The notes under the pieces are model-generated. The model ran no database searches. It had not been told where the DNA came from and saw only the letters and a list, made by a program, of their open reading frames with translations. The position numbers and the translations under genes are program-made. A stretch of DNA of 64,000 bases from Cubamyces lactineus (Eukaryota; Basidiomycota; Agaricomycetes; Polyporales; Polyporaceae): positions 248,001 to 312,000 of the forward strand of contig JACDTU010000007.1 in NCBI GenBank assembly GCA_022376465.1. The letters are read 5' to 3'. The stretch's first letter is position 1, and each line of letters begins with the position of its first letter. Below, in pieces: positions 39,898-49,767 of this stretch.

Positions 39898-42800
39898 TTG
39901 CCCAAGGAACTGCATGTAACTATTGTAACCAATACAGAGCGGAGACGCAGTGCTCTGCTGATACCCGGTTACATGCAGGTTCAGGACAAAGCCGTCGAAA
40001 TCAAGGGGCTCATCGACACTGGTGCGGATGCCGTGATCGTCAATAAAAAGATTGTGGACAAGTACAATCTTCCGACAGTCAGACTACCGAAGACTCTGAC
40101 TTTCCGGAACGCGGACGATAGCGTTAATAGCATGGGAACCATTACCCATCGGGTGGAGGGGACATTTAATCTACACGGGAAGAAGCTCCCAACAAATTGG
40201 TATGTGGCCGACATTGGGCGGGACGATGTCTTATTCGGCATGCCATGGATCCGCAAGTACAATCCTAATATCGACTGGGAAAGTGGACGCATTACTTTCA
40301 AGTCGGATATTATCAAGAAGCAGCAGCAGATCCATAAATACCAATGCGAGCACGACCCACCCGAAGGGATGCTGTGGAATTTCCCAGTAAAACCTCTAAA
40401 TCAAGATCTGGTCGTATCGTTCGTACGTGCTATACCGGACGAGGACGACGCAGACCCAGACTCCGAAAGGCTTACATTTAATCCTTCGAGGGCCATCGAG
40501 CTATGGTACCGCAAGAAGAAAATCCGAAAGATTAATAAGTCTACGGAGATCGCTATAGCAGCGAAGAAAGACCAGAAGGAGAAGACCTTGGACGAAATCC
40601 TACCTGATTTTGTAAAGGACTATCGACAGGTCTTTGAGAAAAAGGCAGCAAGTAGATTTCCGCCCTCGAGACCATGGGACCATGCTATCGAATTCAAGAA
40701 GGACTTCGACTATCATACCAAGGGGTCTTGGAGGAAAATCTACCCTCTGACCTATACGGAACGTATAGAACTCGACAAATTCATTGCGGAGAACCTCGAG
40801 AAAGGCTACATTCGAAAATCCAAGTCTCCACTAGCCTCGCCATTTTTCTTTGTCACCAAGAAGGATGGGAGTCTTCGACCTGTTCAAGACTACAGGGCTC
40901 TTAACGAGGGGACTATCAAAAACGCATATCCCTTGCCGCTCATCAGCGACATCATTGACCGGCTGAAAGGGGCCACAATATTCACCAAGCTCGACGTGCG
41001 AGCAGGGTACAATAATGTTCGCATCAAAGAGGGTGATGAGTGGAAAGCTGCGTTTATAACACCCAGCGGATTGTTCGAACCGACAGTCATGTTTTTTGGT
41101 TTGTGCAACGCACCGGCCACATTCCAGAACATGATGAACGATCTCTTCCGGGACATGCTTCAGGAAGGATGGATGGTCATTTACATGGACGACATCCTGA
41201 TATTCTCAGACAATGTCGAGGATCACCATGAGCGGACGCGAAGAGCTTTACAGCGACTTCAAGACAGTGATCTATTCCTCAAAGCGGAAAAATGCGAATT
41301 CGACAGACAAGAAGTCGAATTTCTAGGATCAATAATCCGACCGGGGGTAGTCGCTATGGATCCAGTAAAGCTAAAGGCAATTATCGAGTGGGAACCACCG
41401 AAAACAGTCAAGCAGGTTCAGGCATTCCTGGGGTTCGGTAATTTCTACCGACGGTTCATTCGGGATTATTCAAAGATAGTCCGACCCCTCACGGAATTAA
41501 CCAAAAAGGACCAGCCTTTTCTGTGGACCCCTGATTGTCAGAAAGCATTCGACACACTCAAGAAGCGGTTTACTGAAGAACCGATCCTGCAAATCCCGGA
41601 TCCGGAGAAACCATTTCAGATTGAGTGCGATGCTTCTAAAGTCGCAACAGGTGCTGTACTACGACAGCAAGGAGAGGACGGACTATGGCATCCTTGTGCC
41701 TATTTGTCCAAGTCCTTTACTCCTGCGGAACGGAACTATCAGATTTATGATAGGGAATTGTTGGCCATTGTTCGAGCCCTCGAAGCATGGCGGCATTTTT
41801 TGCAGGGTTCCCCACACCCTACAGAAATTCTATCAGATCACAAAAATCTGACCTACTTCCGTACGGCGCAGAAGCTAAATCGCAGGCAGGCACGATGGCA
41901 TTTATTCCTCTCGGAGTTCAACATCGTAATCAAGCACCAACCCGGAAAATCCCTCACTCAAGCAGACGCCCTTTCTCGGAGATCAGGGCATGACGGGGGG
42001 GAAAATGACAACAAGGATGTCGTATTATTGGGACCAGAACTTTTTGCCAAAGCTGTCAACGTTGAGCTACAAGAGCGCATCCGCGATAGCAAGCTACGGG
42101 ACAGCTCGGTAGTAGAGTACATTACCCTAAAAGGAAAGGCTACCAAACGCCCAGAGTTCGGCAAACCAGAAGATTGGTCCGACGACGACGGAATACTCCT
42201 GTACAAGAACAGGGTATATGTTCCACCAGATAATCAATTGTATCGTGATATAGTCAAGATGCATCACGACGCACCGATTATGGGACACCCAGGAGTCCAG
42301 AAAACCTACGATCTGGTTAAACGGGAATATATGTGGCCAGGCATGCGGAAATTCATTGTGCAATATGTCAAAGGTTGCGCCGCTTGCCAAACAAGCAAGG
42401 TCAATACGCATCCCATTAAACCAGGCTTAATTCCCATTCAACACAGTGGGGATACTAGGCCTTTCCGGACCATTACAATGGATTATATCACGGATCTACC
42501 AGAGTCGGATGGATTCAATGCCGTCCAAGTGGTAGTTGACCATGATGTATCCAAGGCAGCGGTATTTTCCCCTTGCACCAAGAATATTACGGCAGAAGGA
42601 GCCATGGATATTCTGCAAAGGGATGTATATCGCAGATTCGGACTACCTGCGAAGGTCATCTCGGATCGAGGGCCGCAATTCATCTCCAAGGCATTCAAAG
42701 AATTACACAACAGCCTCGGAATTGAAACGGCACTCAGCACGGCCTACCATCCGCAGACAGATGGGGAAACGGAACGAGTCAATCAAGAACTCGACTTAGC

Positions 42801-43521
42801 ACTTCGGCTCTACTGTGCTAACAATCCGGAGAACTGGGCCAAATTGCTGCCTCAATTCGAATTCGCGCACAATCAGCGGACACACTCTGTCACGGGAAAA
42901 TCCCCGTTTGAACTCCTCTACGGGTTTCAGCCAGAGGCCGCTGGGACAGTCCGAACCACCCCAAAGCATCCAAGTACGGAGCAGAGGCTTCAAAGTCTTC
43001 AGGAAGCCAGGGAGAATACAATAGCTGCGCATGCGCAGGCCGCCGCAGCCATGTCAAGAAGACTCCCCGCTGCTCAAGTTCCGCTGAAGCTCGGAGACAA
43101 GGTTCTTCTCGATACAAAGAACCTCAGGCTTCCATATGTCTCCAGGAAGTTAATTCCAAAACGAGTGGGACCGTTCACGATCGTCAAGGTCTTGGGACCG
43201 GTTACATTTAAGTTAAAACTCCCGGAGAAATGGAAGATACACCCTGTCTTCCACGCAGCGCTACTGACCCCGTACCACACAACTAAGGAACATGGACCAG
43301 ACTACGTCCGACCTCCACCGATTCCCACTCCAGACTCGACGGAAGGAGAGGAATGGGAGGTAGAAGCAATCCTGAGCCACCGTACCCGAGGTACCCGAAA
43401 ACAGTACCTAGTGGCTTGGAAGGGTTGGCCCGCGTCGGAAAATTCTTGGGAACCAGAAAAACATCTCAAGAATGCGCAGTCGATCTTGCGCAACTATAAG
43501 AAGAGGCACAAGTTGTCGTGA
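39898..43521 (+). CDS. Ty3-3 pol: protease, RT, RNase H, integrase, chromodomain
   Basis: 1,207 codons, colinear with Ty3-1 pol and differing at a small number of residues (for example TPDCQKAFDT for TSDCQKAFNT, and EAAGTV for EAVGTV). Protease DTGA, RT YMDD (429-432), RNase H DAS, integrase HH/CC and D-D-35-E, and C-terminal chromodomain are all intact. No ATG start. Expected product is a Gag-Pol fusion by -1 frameshifting. No disabling change seen. Confidence 0.93.
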   Translation: MPKELHVTIVTNTERRRSALLIPGYMQVQDKAVEIKGLIDTGADAVIVNKKIVDKYNLPTVRLPKTLTFRNADDSVNSMGTITHRVEGTFNLHGKKLPTNWYVADIGRDDVLFGMPWIRKYNPNIDWESGRITFKSDIIKKQQQIHKYQCEHDPPEGMLWNFPVKPLNQDLVVSFVRAIPDEDDADPDSERLTFNPSRAIELWYRKKKIRKINKSTEIAIAAKKDQKEKTLDEILPDFVKDYRQVFEKKAASRFPPSRPWDHAIEFKKDFDYHTKGSWRKIYPLTYTERIELDKFIAENLEKGYIRKSKSPLASPFFFVTKKDGSLRPVQDYRALNEGTIKNAYPLPLISDIIDRLKGATIFTKLDVRAGYNNVRIKEGDEWKAAFITPSGLFEPTVMFFGLCNAPATFQNMMNDLFRDMLQEGWMVIYMDDILIFSDNVEDHHERTRRALQRLQDSDLFLKAEKCEFDRQEVEFLGSIIRPGVVAMDPVKLKAIIEWEPPKTVKQVQAFLGFGNFYRRFIRDYSKIVRPLTELTKKDQPFLWTPDCQKAFDTLKKRFTEEPILQIPDPEKPFQIECDASKVATGAVLRQQGEDGLWHPCAYLSKSFTPAERNYQIYDRELLAIVRALEAWRHFLQGSPHPTEILSDHKNLTYFRTAQKLNRRQARWHLFLSEFNIVIKHQPGKSLTQADALSRRSGHDGGENDNKDVVLLGPELFAKAVNVELQERIRDSKLRDSSVVEYITLKGKATKRPEFGKPEDWSDDDGILLYKNRVYVPPDNQLYRDIVKMHHDAPIMGHPGVQKTYDLVKREYMWPGMRKFIVQYVKGCAACQTSKVNTHPIKPGLIPIQHSGDTRPFRTITMDYITDLPESDGFNAVQVVVDHDVSKAAVFSPCTKNITAEGAMDILQRDVYRRFGLPAKVISDRGPQFISKAFKELHNSLGIETALSTAYHPQTDGETERVNQELDLALRLYCANNPENWAKLLPQFEFAHNQRTHSVTGKSPFELLYGFQPEAAGTVRTTPKHPSTEQRLQSLQEARENTIAAHAQAAAAMSRRLPAAQVPLKLGDKVLLDTKNLRLPYVSRKLIPKRVGPFTIVKVLGPVTFKLKLPEKWKIHPVFHAALLTPYHTTKEHGPDYVRPPPIPTPDSTEGEEWEVEAILSHRTRGTRKQYLVAWKGWPASENSWEPEKHLKNAQSILRNYKKRHKLS

Positions 43522-43588
43522 AAGATTCAACCCACTCCCCACTGAAATATTTCTTCCAATTTTCTGAACAATTTCTCATATATTCACA

Positions 43589-44883
43589 ATGGTCTACACT
43601 CGCACTCAGCTCACTGGTCGCCGTTTCTCTGAGGCTTCCAGGCGTAACATCCCTCGTCCCCCCAACTTCATCCGCGAACGACGAACGGTTTTTTATAACC
43701 ACCTTCCTCGACACACCGTCTCGGCCAACGATGAAGGCACCCTCGCCGACCGCATCGGCTGGGTCATCGTTCACCCTGACCTCTATAGTCACGTCGAGGC
43801 AAGGATCGCTCATCTTCCCGAGGTCAAGGACCTCATCGACATCTACCGCTCTCTCGCTAGAGCCGCTCCCTCTTATGGAGTTCTCGTCAACTACAATAAG
43901 AGAACGTCGGCTCCTAGGTCGGAGAAGAAGAAGGTAGACCAGGTAGCAAACGAGGCGTACCAAGCGGTGATCCAAGCGGCAGAGAAAGTACTCTCTATGC
44001 TCGCTAACCCCCAGATCGCGGGGGCTCTCTCGGATCTCATGCCCCTTCGCAACCAACACGGCACTCACAGCTGGGGGCATATCTTTTGGCCGCAGCGCCT
44101 CGACGATTACCCGGAGGCTATTGAGGTAGATGAGGATGAAGACGCAGATGTGAGTTCAGTCGGCGGATGGTCAATTCCTTCGACTGATCCCTGGAAGGTA
44201 TCCACCCCCGACCCTGAAGAGGAAGCTATCAAATGGGGTCAGACTTCTACCCAAGAGTCGACTCCTTCCCTGACCTCCTCCAGTTCCGACTCATCCTATT
44301 CCGAGGTTGAGTCTTTCGACCTCTTACCTGAGCTTGAACACCTCGAGCTTAGCACGGTCGACGAAGTCGATGAGCTCCTTGAAGAGGAGTTCCATAAGGC
44401 TTTGAAGGTCGCAGTCAGGGCGCCTCTCCTCCTCCTCCTCCCCCGACAATGCTCACTAAGAACGTCGAGGAACCCCGAGGACGTTGCGGGTTTTTTCGAG
44501 GAACCGGTGAAGATCGACTCGGATATGTCAACTCCAACGGCGACATCTTTGTCGTTCCCAACAACCCCTTCAGCATCTCGATCACTCGCATTATGGTCGC
44601 ATACCACCTTCGATGGCCGGAGGCTTCTGTTCGGACCACCATGGCGGCAGCACTTCTTATCGACGATGTCATCGCTCGTCGAGGTAATTTTCCTGCTTTC
44701 AAGATCGAAGCAGAGCGTACCCCGACAACTTATCGCCAGGCTCTAGGCATGTCGGCGGCAGAGTCGGCGCAATGGGATTGTATTCGGGCGGTAGGTAATG
44801 AGTCTGACCTCGTCGAGATCTCGTTGGACGTCTTCCGTCCTGAGGTTGTCGAGAGAAACCAGAACATTATTGTGCATGCCTAA
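43589..44883 (+). pseudogene. Ty3-3 post-pol ORF, frameshifted
   Basis: Starts MVYTRTQLTGRRFSEASRR, 68 nt after the pol stop. It follows the 431-residue ORF of Ty3-1 to KALKVAVRAP, where a CTC/CCT microsatellite (about 44,424-44,447) has lost the frame. The homologous C-terminal part (NVEEPRGRCGFFRGTGED to NIIVHA) continues in another frame to the TAA at 44881-44883. The first frame instead runs on to 44,746 with unrelated residues. Because the LTRs are identical, the indel is recent. Otherwise it matches the Ty3-1 protein of unknown function: basic N-terminus, acidic centre, globular C-terminus. Confidence 0.75.
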
Positions 44884-44917
44884 GGTCGAGGACGACCTTC
44901 AGCGGAGGGGGAGCTAA
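44880..44917 (+). other. Ty3-3 terminal hairpin and polypurine tract
   Basis: AAGGTCG-AGGA-CGACCTT (44882-44899) forms a perfect 7-bp stem starting within the stop codon of the last ORF. It is followed by the purine tract AGCGGAGGGGGAGC and TAA before the 3' LTR. Ty3-1 has the same hairpin and tract at 10,938-10,975 (minus). The tract should prime plus-strand DNA. Confidence 0.65.
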
Positions 44918-45460
44918 TGTTACGAATGTACGATAGGCGTGTTACGAACTTTACGAACTGGTACAGTATCTGCTTCGATCTCTGTACGATACAGATATGG
45001 CGGACTCTAGGATTCTAGCTACGGTTCTATAAGACAGGAATGGTCTCGTATTATCTAGGACACTCTAGGACTTTCTATGCACAGTCACTTCTGCACAGTG
45101 CACAGTTACTTCCGCCTAGTGCACAGGCGCTTCTGCACAGTCCACAGCAGCACTGCCACAGTGTTACTAGGTTCGACTAGCGCTGACTACTACGTACCAG
45201 AAAGTCCGTGTATACGCTAGAACATTCCGTCTACAGGCCTGCATACATGTATATAAGAGGCGACGCCATAGAGCGACCCTCAGCTTTCAGTCTCTTCGCG
45301 AAATACGAACTCGGATTGCTCGTTAACTCGCTTTCAACTGTAAATACTACTACGCGCTTATCTTCGACAAGCTAGGGCTAGTAGCTGAATAGATACAAGC
45401 TCTCTATTCATTGACGTCTTAAGGCTTGATAGTTTAAGAGTCACGCTCGAAAGCGTAACA
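44918..45460 (+). repeat. Ty3-3 3' LTR
   Basis: 543 bp, no difference from the 5' LTR found by eye. Followed by GGACT, the target duplication. Confidence 0.93.
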
Positions 45461-45465
45461 GGACT

Positions 45466-45982
45466 TGGAACAGGGTTGGGTCAAGGGGTTGGTAGGAAGG
45501 GAACGAAGGTTGGTCGGACTAGGGGGTCGGGGTTGAGTGTCGGAGTACGGACTAGAAGTCTAGAAAGACAAGTGTACAAGCTTAACGAGTATAACGAGAT
45601 TTCCGAACTGAGTAGCTACTACATTCCGGGGCAGTATTTATACTAAGTCAGAAACCCGATAGAAACAATAAGAGATGTACGTGATAGGAAGGAGTAGAAC
45701 GAAAGTACGAAGTAACTTGCCAAGGGTAAGATAACGCAGATAGCTCAGTAAGCAAAAGCCTCATGTAGGTAGCACCATGAGGGGTTATCTGAGACATGTA
45801 AGTCATGGGGTCAGGGGGAAGTCCGAAGTACGGAGTACGAAGTGCGGAGTATGGAGAACGGAGTCGGGGGTACGGGGTACAGAAGTGCGGAGTATGGAGG
45901 AACGAAGTATGTAGTGCAGAGTAAGGAGCGGAGTACGGGGGTTCGGGGATCGGACTTCAGGGTTACAGCACGGAGCATAACA
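45466..45982 (-). repeat. Ty3-4 5' LTR, outer part
   Basis: 517 bp beginning (minus strand) TGTTATGCTCCG at 45,982. TATAAATA at 45642-45635; predicted RNA start AGTTCGGAAAT at 45609. Its U3 (about 45,818-45,945) is a degenerate run of CGGAGTA/CGAAGTA units. It interrupts a Copia-like element whose coding start lies at 45,983-46,111. Confidence 0.65.
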
Positions 45983-46111
45983 AGCATAGAGCCTGCAACA
46001 GCGGAGGCTGGGCACCTTGTATTCCTTCAAGGGACGAAGGAGGATGCAATGGTACATCCCGAGTGGTTCCTCCTTGGCAATGACCTTGCGGTCGCGCGAG
46101 ATTTTAGGCAT
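45983..46111 (-). pseudogene. N-terminal fragment of a retroelement ORF
   Basis: 43 codons from an ATG at 46,111: MPKISRDRKVIAKEEPLG, then HCILLRPLKEYKVP. The frame is cut by the Ty3-4 LTR start at 45,982. It lies 150 nt downstream of the large LTR at 46,262-47,257, in the same orientation, so it is probably the start of the gag of that element. Too short to classify. Confidence 0.4.
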
Positions 46112-46261
46112 GGCTAACAAAGAAAGATTAGCAGCTTGTCAGCTGGCCCTTGTCAGGACAAAAAGAGAAAAGGTGGTTGGGTCTTGAAGGTGGTGAAGGG
46201 CTTGAATCTCAGACACGGCACCACCCCGTGCTGCAAATGGGAAAAAATCTGGGTGAGAGGG

Positions 46262-47257
46262 TGTTACACCCTGCTCTAATCTGTCCAGCCTGGTTACCCG
46301 TCCTCAAGTCCTAAGACTTTCTTGGGAGGTACCGAAGTTCCCATTCCAGGCTGTTACCAAAAGGTAACAGATACCCCTTACGCCTAGGGTCCGGCACAAA
46401 AGAAACAACCAAGTTATACAACCAGCTATACAGCCAATTATACAACAAGGTGTCCCCAAAGTGACTGAAGCTTGGCAGCAACAGCACTAGATCCCCCAGA
46501 ACCCAATAAGTACTACTGCTTGGCAGCAATAGTACTGTAGCCCCCAGAACCCTCAAAGACTAAAGCTAAAAACAAAGCACCAACACAACCCCAATAAAAG
46601 AAGAAAAATAAATGCAAGAGGCTTTGGCAAGCCTGGTGCAATAAAGCAGACTAATCCAAATATTACAGTAAGACTCAAACTGAAATACTCACTGGGTAGG
46701 AATAGAGGTGAGAATAGAAGGATGAGATAGAAGGCTTGTTAGGCCAGAGGTAGTTGAGCTTAGACAATAAGTGGATTAGTCTGAGGGGGGTAGCCCTCAG
46801 GCAGGGGGTATATATACATGCAGACCAGTCCCCCAGGGACTGGGGAGAGACCCCTAGTACTCTACATTACTAAGACAGTCACCTGACCAGTCTGAGTCAG
46901 TCTGAGTTATCCTGGAGTTAGGCTGAGTCAGACTGAGTCATGTGCTGAGCATGCCCTTTGCCCAGCCAAGATCTGACCAATAGCGTACCCTACATTACTT
47001 AGGCAATCATCCAGAACATTCCACCTAGGCCTAGAGCTGGCTGGAACAGGGTTCCAGCCATAGAACTGTCTAGAACTTATGAGATAACCCCCAAATAGGG
47101 AAAAGAGCGAAGAAAAAAATGATAACTATGGATATCTAAGTGATAAGGGGATTTGTCCATTAAATAAGTGTTAGATAAGTACTAAATATGTCGAAATAAT
47201 GGATATCCCCTGTAGATAAGCACCAGAAAACTCCGGGAAATGTCCCAATTTGTGACA
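46262..47257 (-). repeat. 996-bp LTR, probably of a Copia-like element
   Basis: The minus strand starts TGTCACAAATTGG (47,257) and ends GGGTGTAACA (46,262), with near-matching inverted ends. A TATATATACC box is near 46,810-46,820. An inner leader follows, with CCCTCTCACCC directly after the LTR. It is a different family from the Ty3 LTRs. Only this one LTR is present. It truncates the older LTR that begins at 47,258. Confidence 0.6.
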
Positions 47258-47740
47258 CTAGCCCTAGCTTTTCGAAGATAAGCACGTAGTAACTTGTTCA
47301 GTTGAAAGCGAGTTAACGAGCAATCCAAGTTCGTAATTCGCGAAGTTCAAGATGAAAACTCGTAGATCTCAGAGTTCAACTGAAAGCTGAGGGTCGCTCT
47401 GGGGTGTCGCCTCTTATATACATGTACAGAGAGTAAAGAGAGGAATGTTCTAGTGTATTCAAGGACTTTCCGGTACCTCGTAGTCAGCGCTAGTTGAATC
47501 TACTACCACTGTGGCAGTGCTGCTGTGCACCGCGGGTGGCTGCGCAGAAGCAACTGTGCATCCCTATATGGTAAGTGTAGAGTAAGTGCTAGAAAGTCCT
47601 AGCTGAGATGAGAACATTCCTGGACTAAAGAACCATAGCTACAGTCCTAGAGTCCGCCATATTTGTATCGTACAGGGAACGAAGCACAAGTCCATAACAA
47701 ATCATAAAGTTCATGACCCACCAATTGTACATTTGTAACA
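47258..47740 (-). repeat. Truncated Ty3-1-related LTR
   Basis: The minus strand begins TGTTACAAATGTAC at 47,740 and follows the Ty3-1 type LTR (TATATAAGAGGCGACAC, the GCGAAT leader and CTAGCCCTAGC-complement), stopping where the 996-bp LTR was inserted. It is more diverged from Ty3-1 and Ty3-3 LTRs and closest to the solo LTR at 48,060. Confidence 0.75.
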
Positions 47741-48059
47741 TTCAGGCGCCTTGCTACAATGTAACAAATCTTGGTGTAAGCCTGACGGCTTACAATGACT
47801 CACATACGCAAGCGAGCGCCTACGTGCTCACGGAGCATTTAACATTATTGGCTCTTGTTTGCACATATTAGCACTCAGTTGGATTTGGTTCTGCAAACCT
47901 TGCGTTGCTCTGCTCATCATTCTATGCTAATCAACGATGCAGGTATAGTCTATAAAACATGTACAATTGTTCTACACTGATCAACAACGCAGTTTTGGTG
48001 CTTGTTCTTTCACCCGTTTGAACGCCAGTGTAGCCGATGAACAGCCAGCTTCCACTTGA

Positions 48060-49158
48060 TGTTACAAACGTACAATTGGTGGGTTATGAACTTTACGATT
48101 TGTTATGGACTTGTGCTTTGTTCCCTGTACGATACAAATATGGCGGACTCTAGGACTGTAGCTATGGTTCTTTAGTCCAGGAATGTTCTCGTCTCAGCTG
48201 GGACTTTCTAGCACTTACTCTACACTTACCATATAGGGATGCACAGTCGCTTCTGCGCAGACGCCCGCAGTGCACAGCAGCACTGCCACAGTGGTAGTAG
48301 ATTCAACTAGCGCTGACTACGAGGTACCGGAAAGTCCTTGAATACGCTAGAACATTCCTCTCTTTACTCTCTGTACATGTATATAAGAGGCGACGCCTCA
48401 GAGCGACCCTTAGCTTTCGGTTGAACTCTGAGATCCACGGGCTTTCATTTGAACTTCGCGAATTACGAACTCGAATTGCTCGTTAAACTCGCTTTCACTG
48501 AACAAGTTACTACGCGCTTATCTTCGAAAAGCTAGGGCTAGTAATTGAATAGAAACAAGTGTTGAACTTCCAGGTTATCGGCTGTGCCGGACCGGGAATG
48601 TGAACTTTGTGGCTGTGGCGCCTACAACGCGCACAGCATGGACTTTATTCCTTTTATGGACTGCTCAGTGTACGTACTGTAGTTGGACATTCTTTTATTC
48701 TCTCCATCTTTCCATTGCGTTCTACACTGCTACGGATCCTTCCAGAGGGTTCTATACCTATGACACCATATGTTGCGATACTCGCACCATGGTCTTACTC
48801 ATCGTACATAGGGATCACATGCCTCCTTTCTTCGCTTACTCATGGCACTCCTCTCTCAGTATATAAGGAGGACATTCTTCGCCCCTACTCTTCAGTCGTT
48901 CGCTCACAGACTGAAGAGTAAGTTCCTTCATTACCTATGGTTACTTATGCAGTTACTTACCAAGTACTTGTAGCTCTCTTGTGTCGCTTACAGGTACTTG
49001 TACTATGCAATAAAGTCGTTCGCTCACAGACTGAAGACTCTCTTGTGTCGCTTACAGGTCGCTCCCAGCCTTCTAGGTTCAGAAGTTCGTCAACAAGCTC
49101 TCTATTCATTGACGTCTTAAGGCTTGATAGTTTAAGAGTCACGCTCGAAAGCGTAACA
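48060..49158 (+). repeat. Solo LTR (Ty3-1-related), TSD CTTGA, with nested insertion
   Basis: It starts TGTTACAAACG, ends GCGTAACA and is flanked by CTTGA on both sides (48055-48059, 49159-49163). No internal region is present, so it arose by LTR-LTR recombination. TATATAAG is near 48,380. It is interrupted at 48,560 by a second solo LTR. With the LTR at 47,258-47,740 it forms a head-to-head pair with a 319-bp spacer. Confidence 0.85.
48560..49092 (+). repeat. Solo LTR of another family nested in the first, TSD ACAAG
   Basis: 533 bp from TGTTGAACTTCC to GAAGTTCGTCA, flanked by ACAAG (48555-48559, 49093-49097). TATA-like AGTATATAAGG is near 48,858. It contains two copies of GTCGTTCGCTCACAGACTGA (about 48,894 and 49,016) and two of CTCTTGTGTCGCTTACAGGT. 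Confidence 0.85.
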
Positions 49159-49163
49159 CTTGA

Positions 49164-49767
49164 CTGGCAAGTGGGATTTATTAGCTACATGGAACTACAG
49201 CATGATTAGAGAACCTACTGTAGCTACTGTGGCACCTGATATAGCTACATGTGCTACCACACCTCCATCATTGCTTCTGCCTCGATGTGGAATTAGCTTT
49301 TCCCTGATGTGCCAATGTAGGGCTTGGTGGTACACACTAGCCATAGAGTGTTTATTACTATTACTTTGCATTACTTGAGCCTATAATATGACATCTTACA
49401 GAGTGCAAACACTGTTAGCAAAAAGAACGGGAGGAAACGGAGGTCCATTAAGAGAGGGAGCCCGCTTGCTGTGGGGGATGACGAGCGGCAGTAGGTGGGA
49501 GTATAAGCGCCAGCGCGCCAGAGGGCGGGCACGGCGGGAGACGCCGGTCGGCGCCGACACGTGCTTCGGAGCGCCGACAGGCAGTAGCGCCAGGCTGAGG
49601 TGAGAGATCGCCTTAAGGGCTTGAAGTCCACCCAAAAGCACTATAGGGTGTCACGGGTCCCCTTCAAACGCACGTGGCAGGCAACAAACAAAGCGAGCAG
49701 GCCACTCCCTGTTGCAGTACTTAAGAGACCTGGGGGAAGCCACCGACCTGCCCCACAACGCCCCAGT
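49164..49767. other. Upstream region of the FunK1 gene
   Basis: No exon, repeat or element end recognised. The open frame of exon 1 of the kinase extends back to 49,600 without a clear start context. I used the ATG at 49,768 because the preceding part is of low coding appearance. Confidence 0.4.

Larger units (their letters stand above)
36556..45460 (+). mobile_element. Ty3-3: complete Ty3 chromovirus, same family as Ty3-1
   Basis: An 8,905-bp element on the plus strand, flanked by the 5-bp duplication GGACT (36551-36555, 45461-45465). Both LTRs are 543 bp and appear identical, so the insertion is very recent. It interrupts the LTR of Ty3-4. ORF1, gag and pol are open. The post-pol ORF is frameshifted. 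The protein sequences are very close to Ty3-1, but its LTRs differ clearly from those of Ty3-1 in U3, so the two represent distinct lineages of one family. The pair is in inverted orientation, 17 kb apart. Confidence 0.93.
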
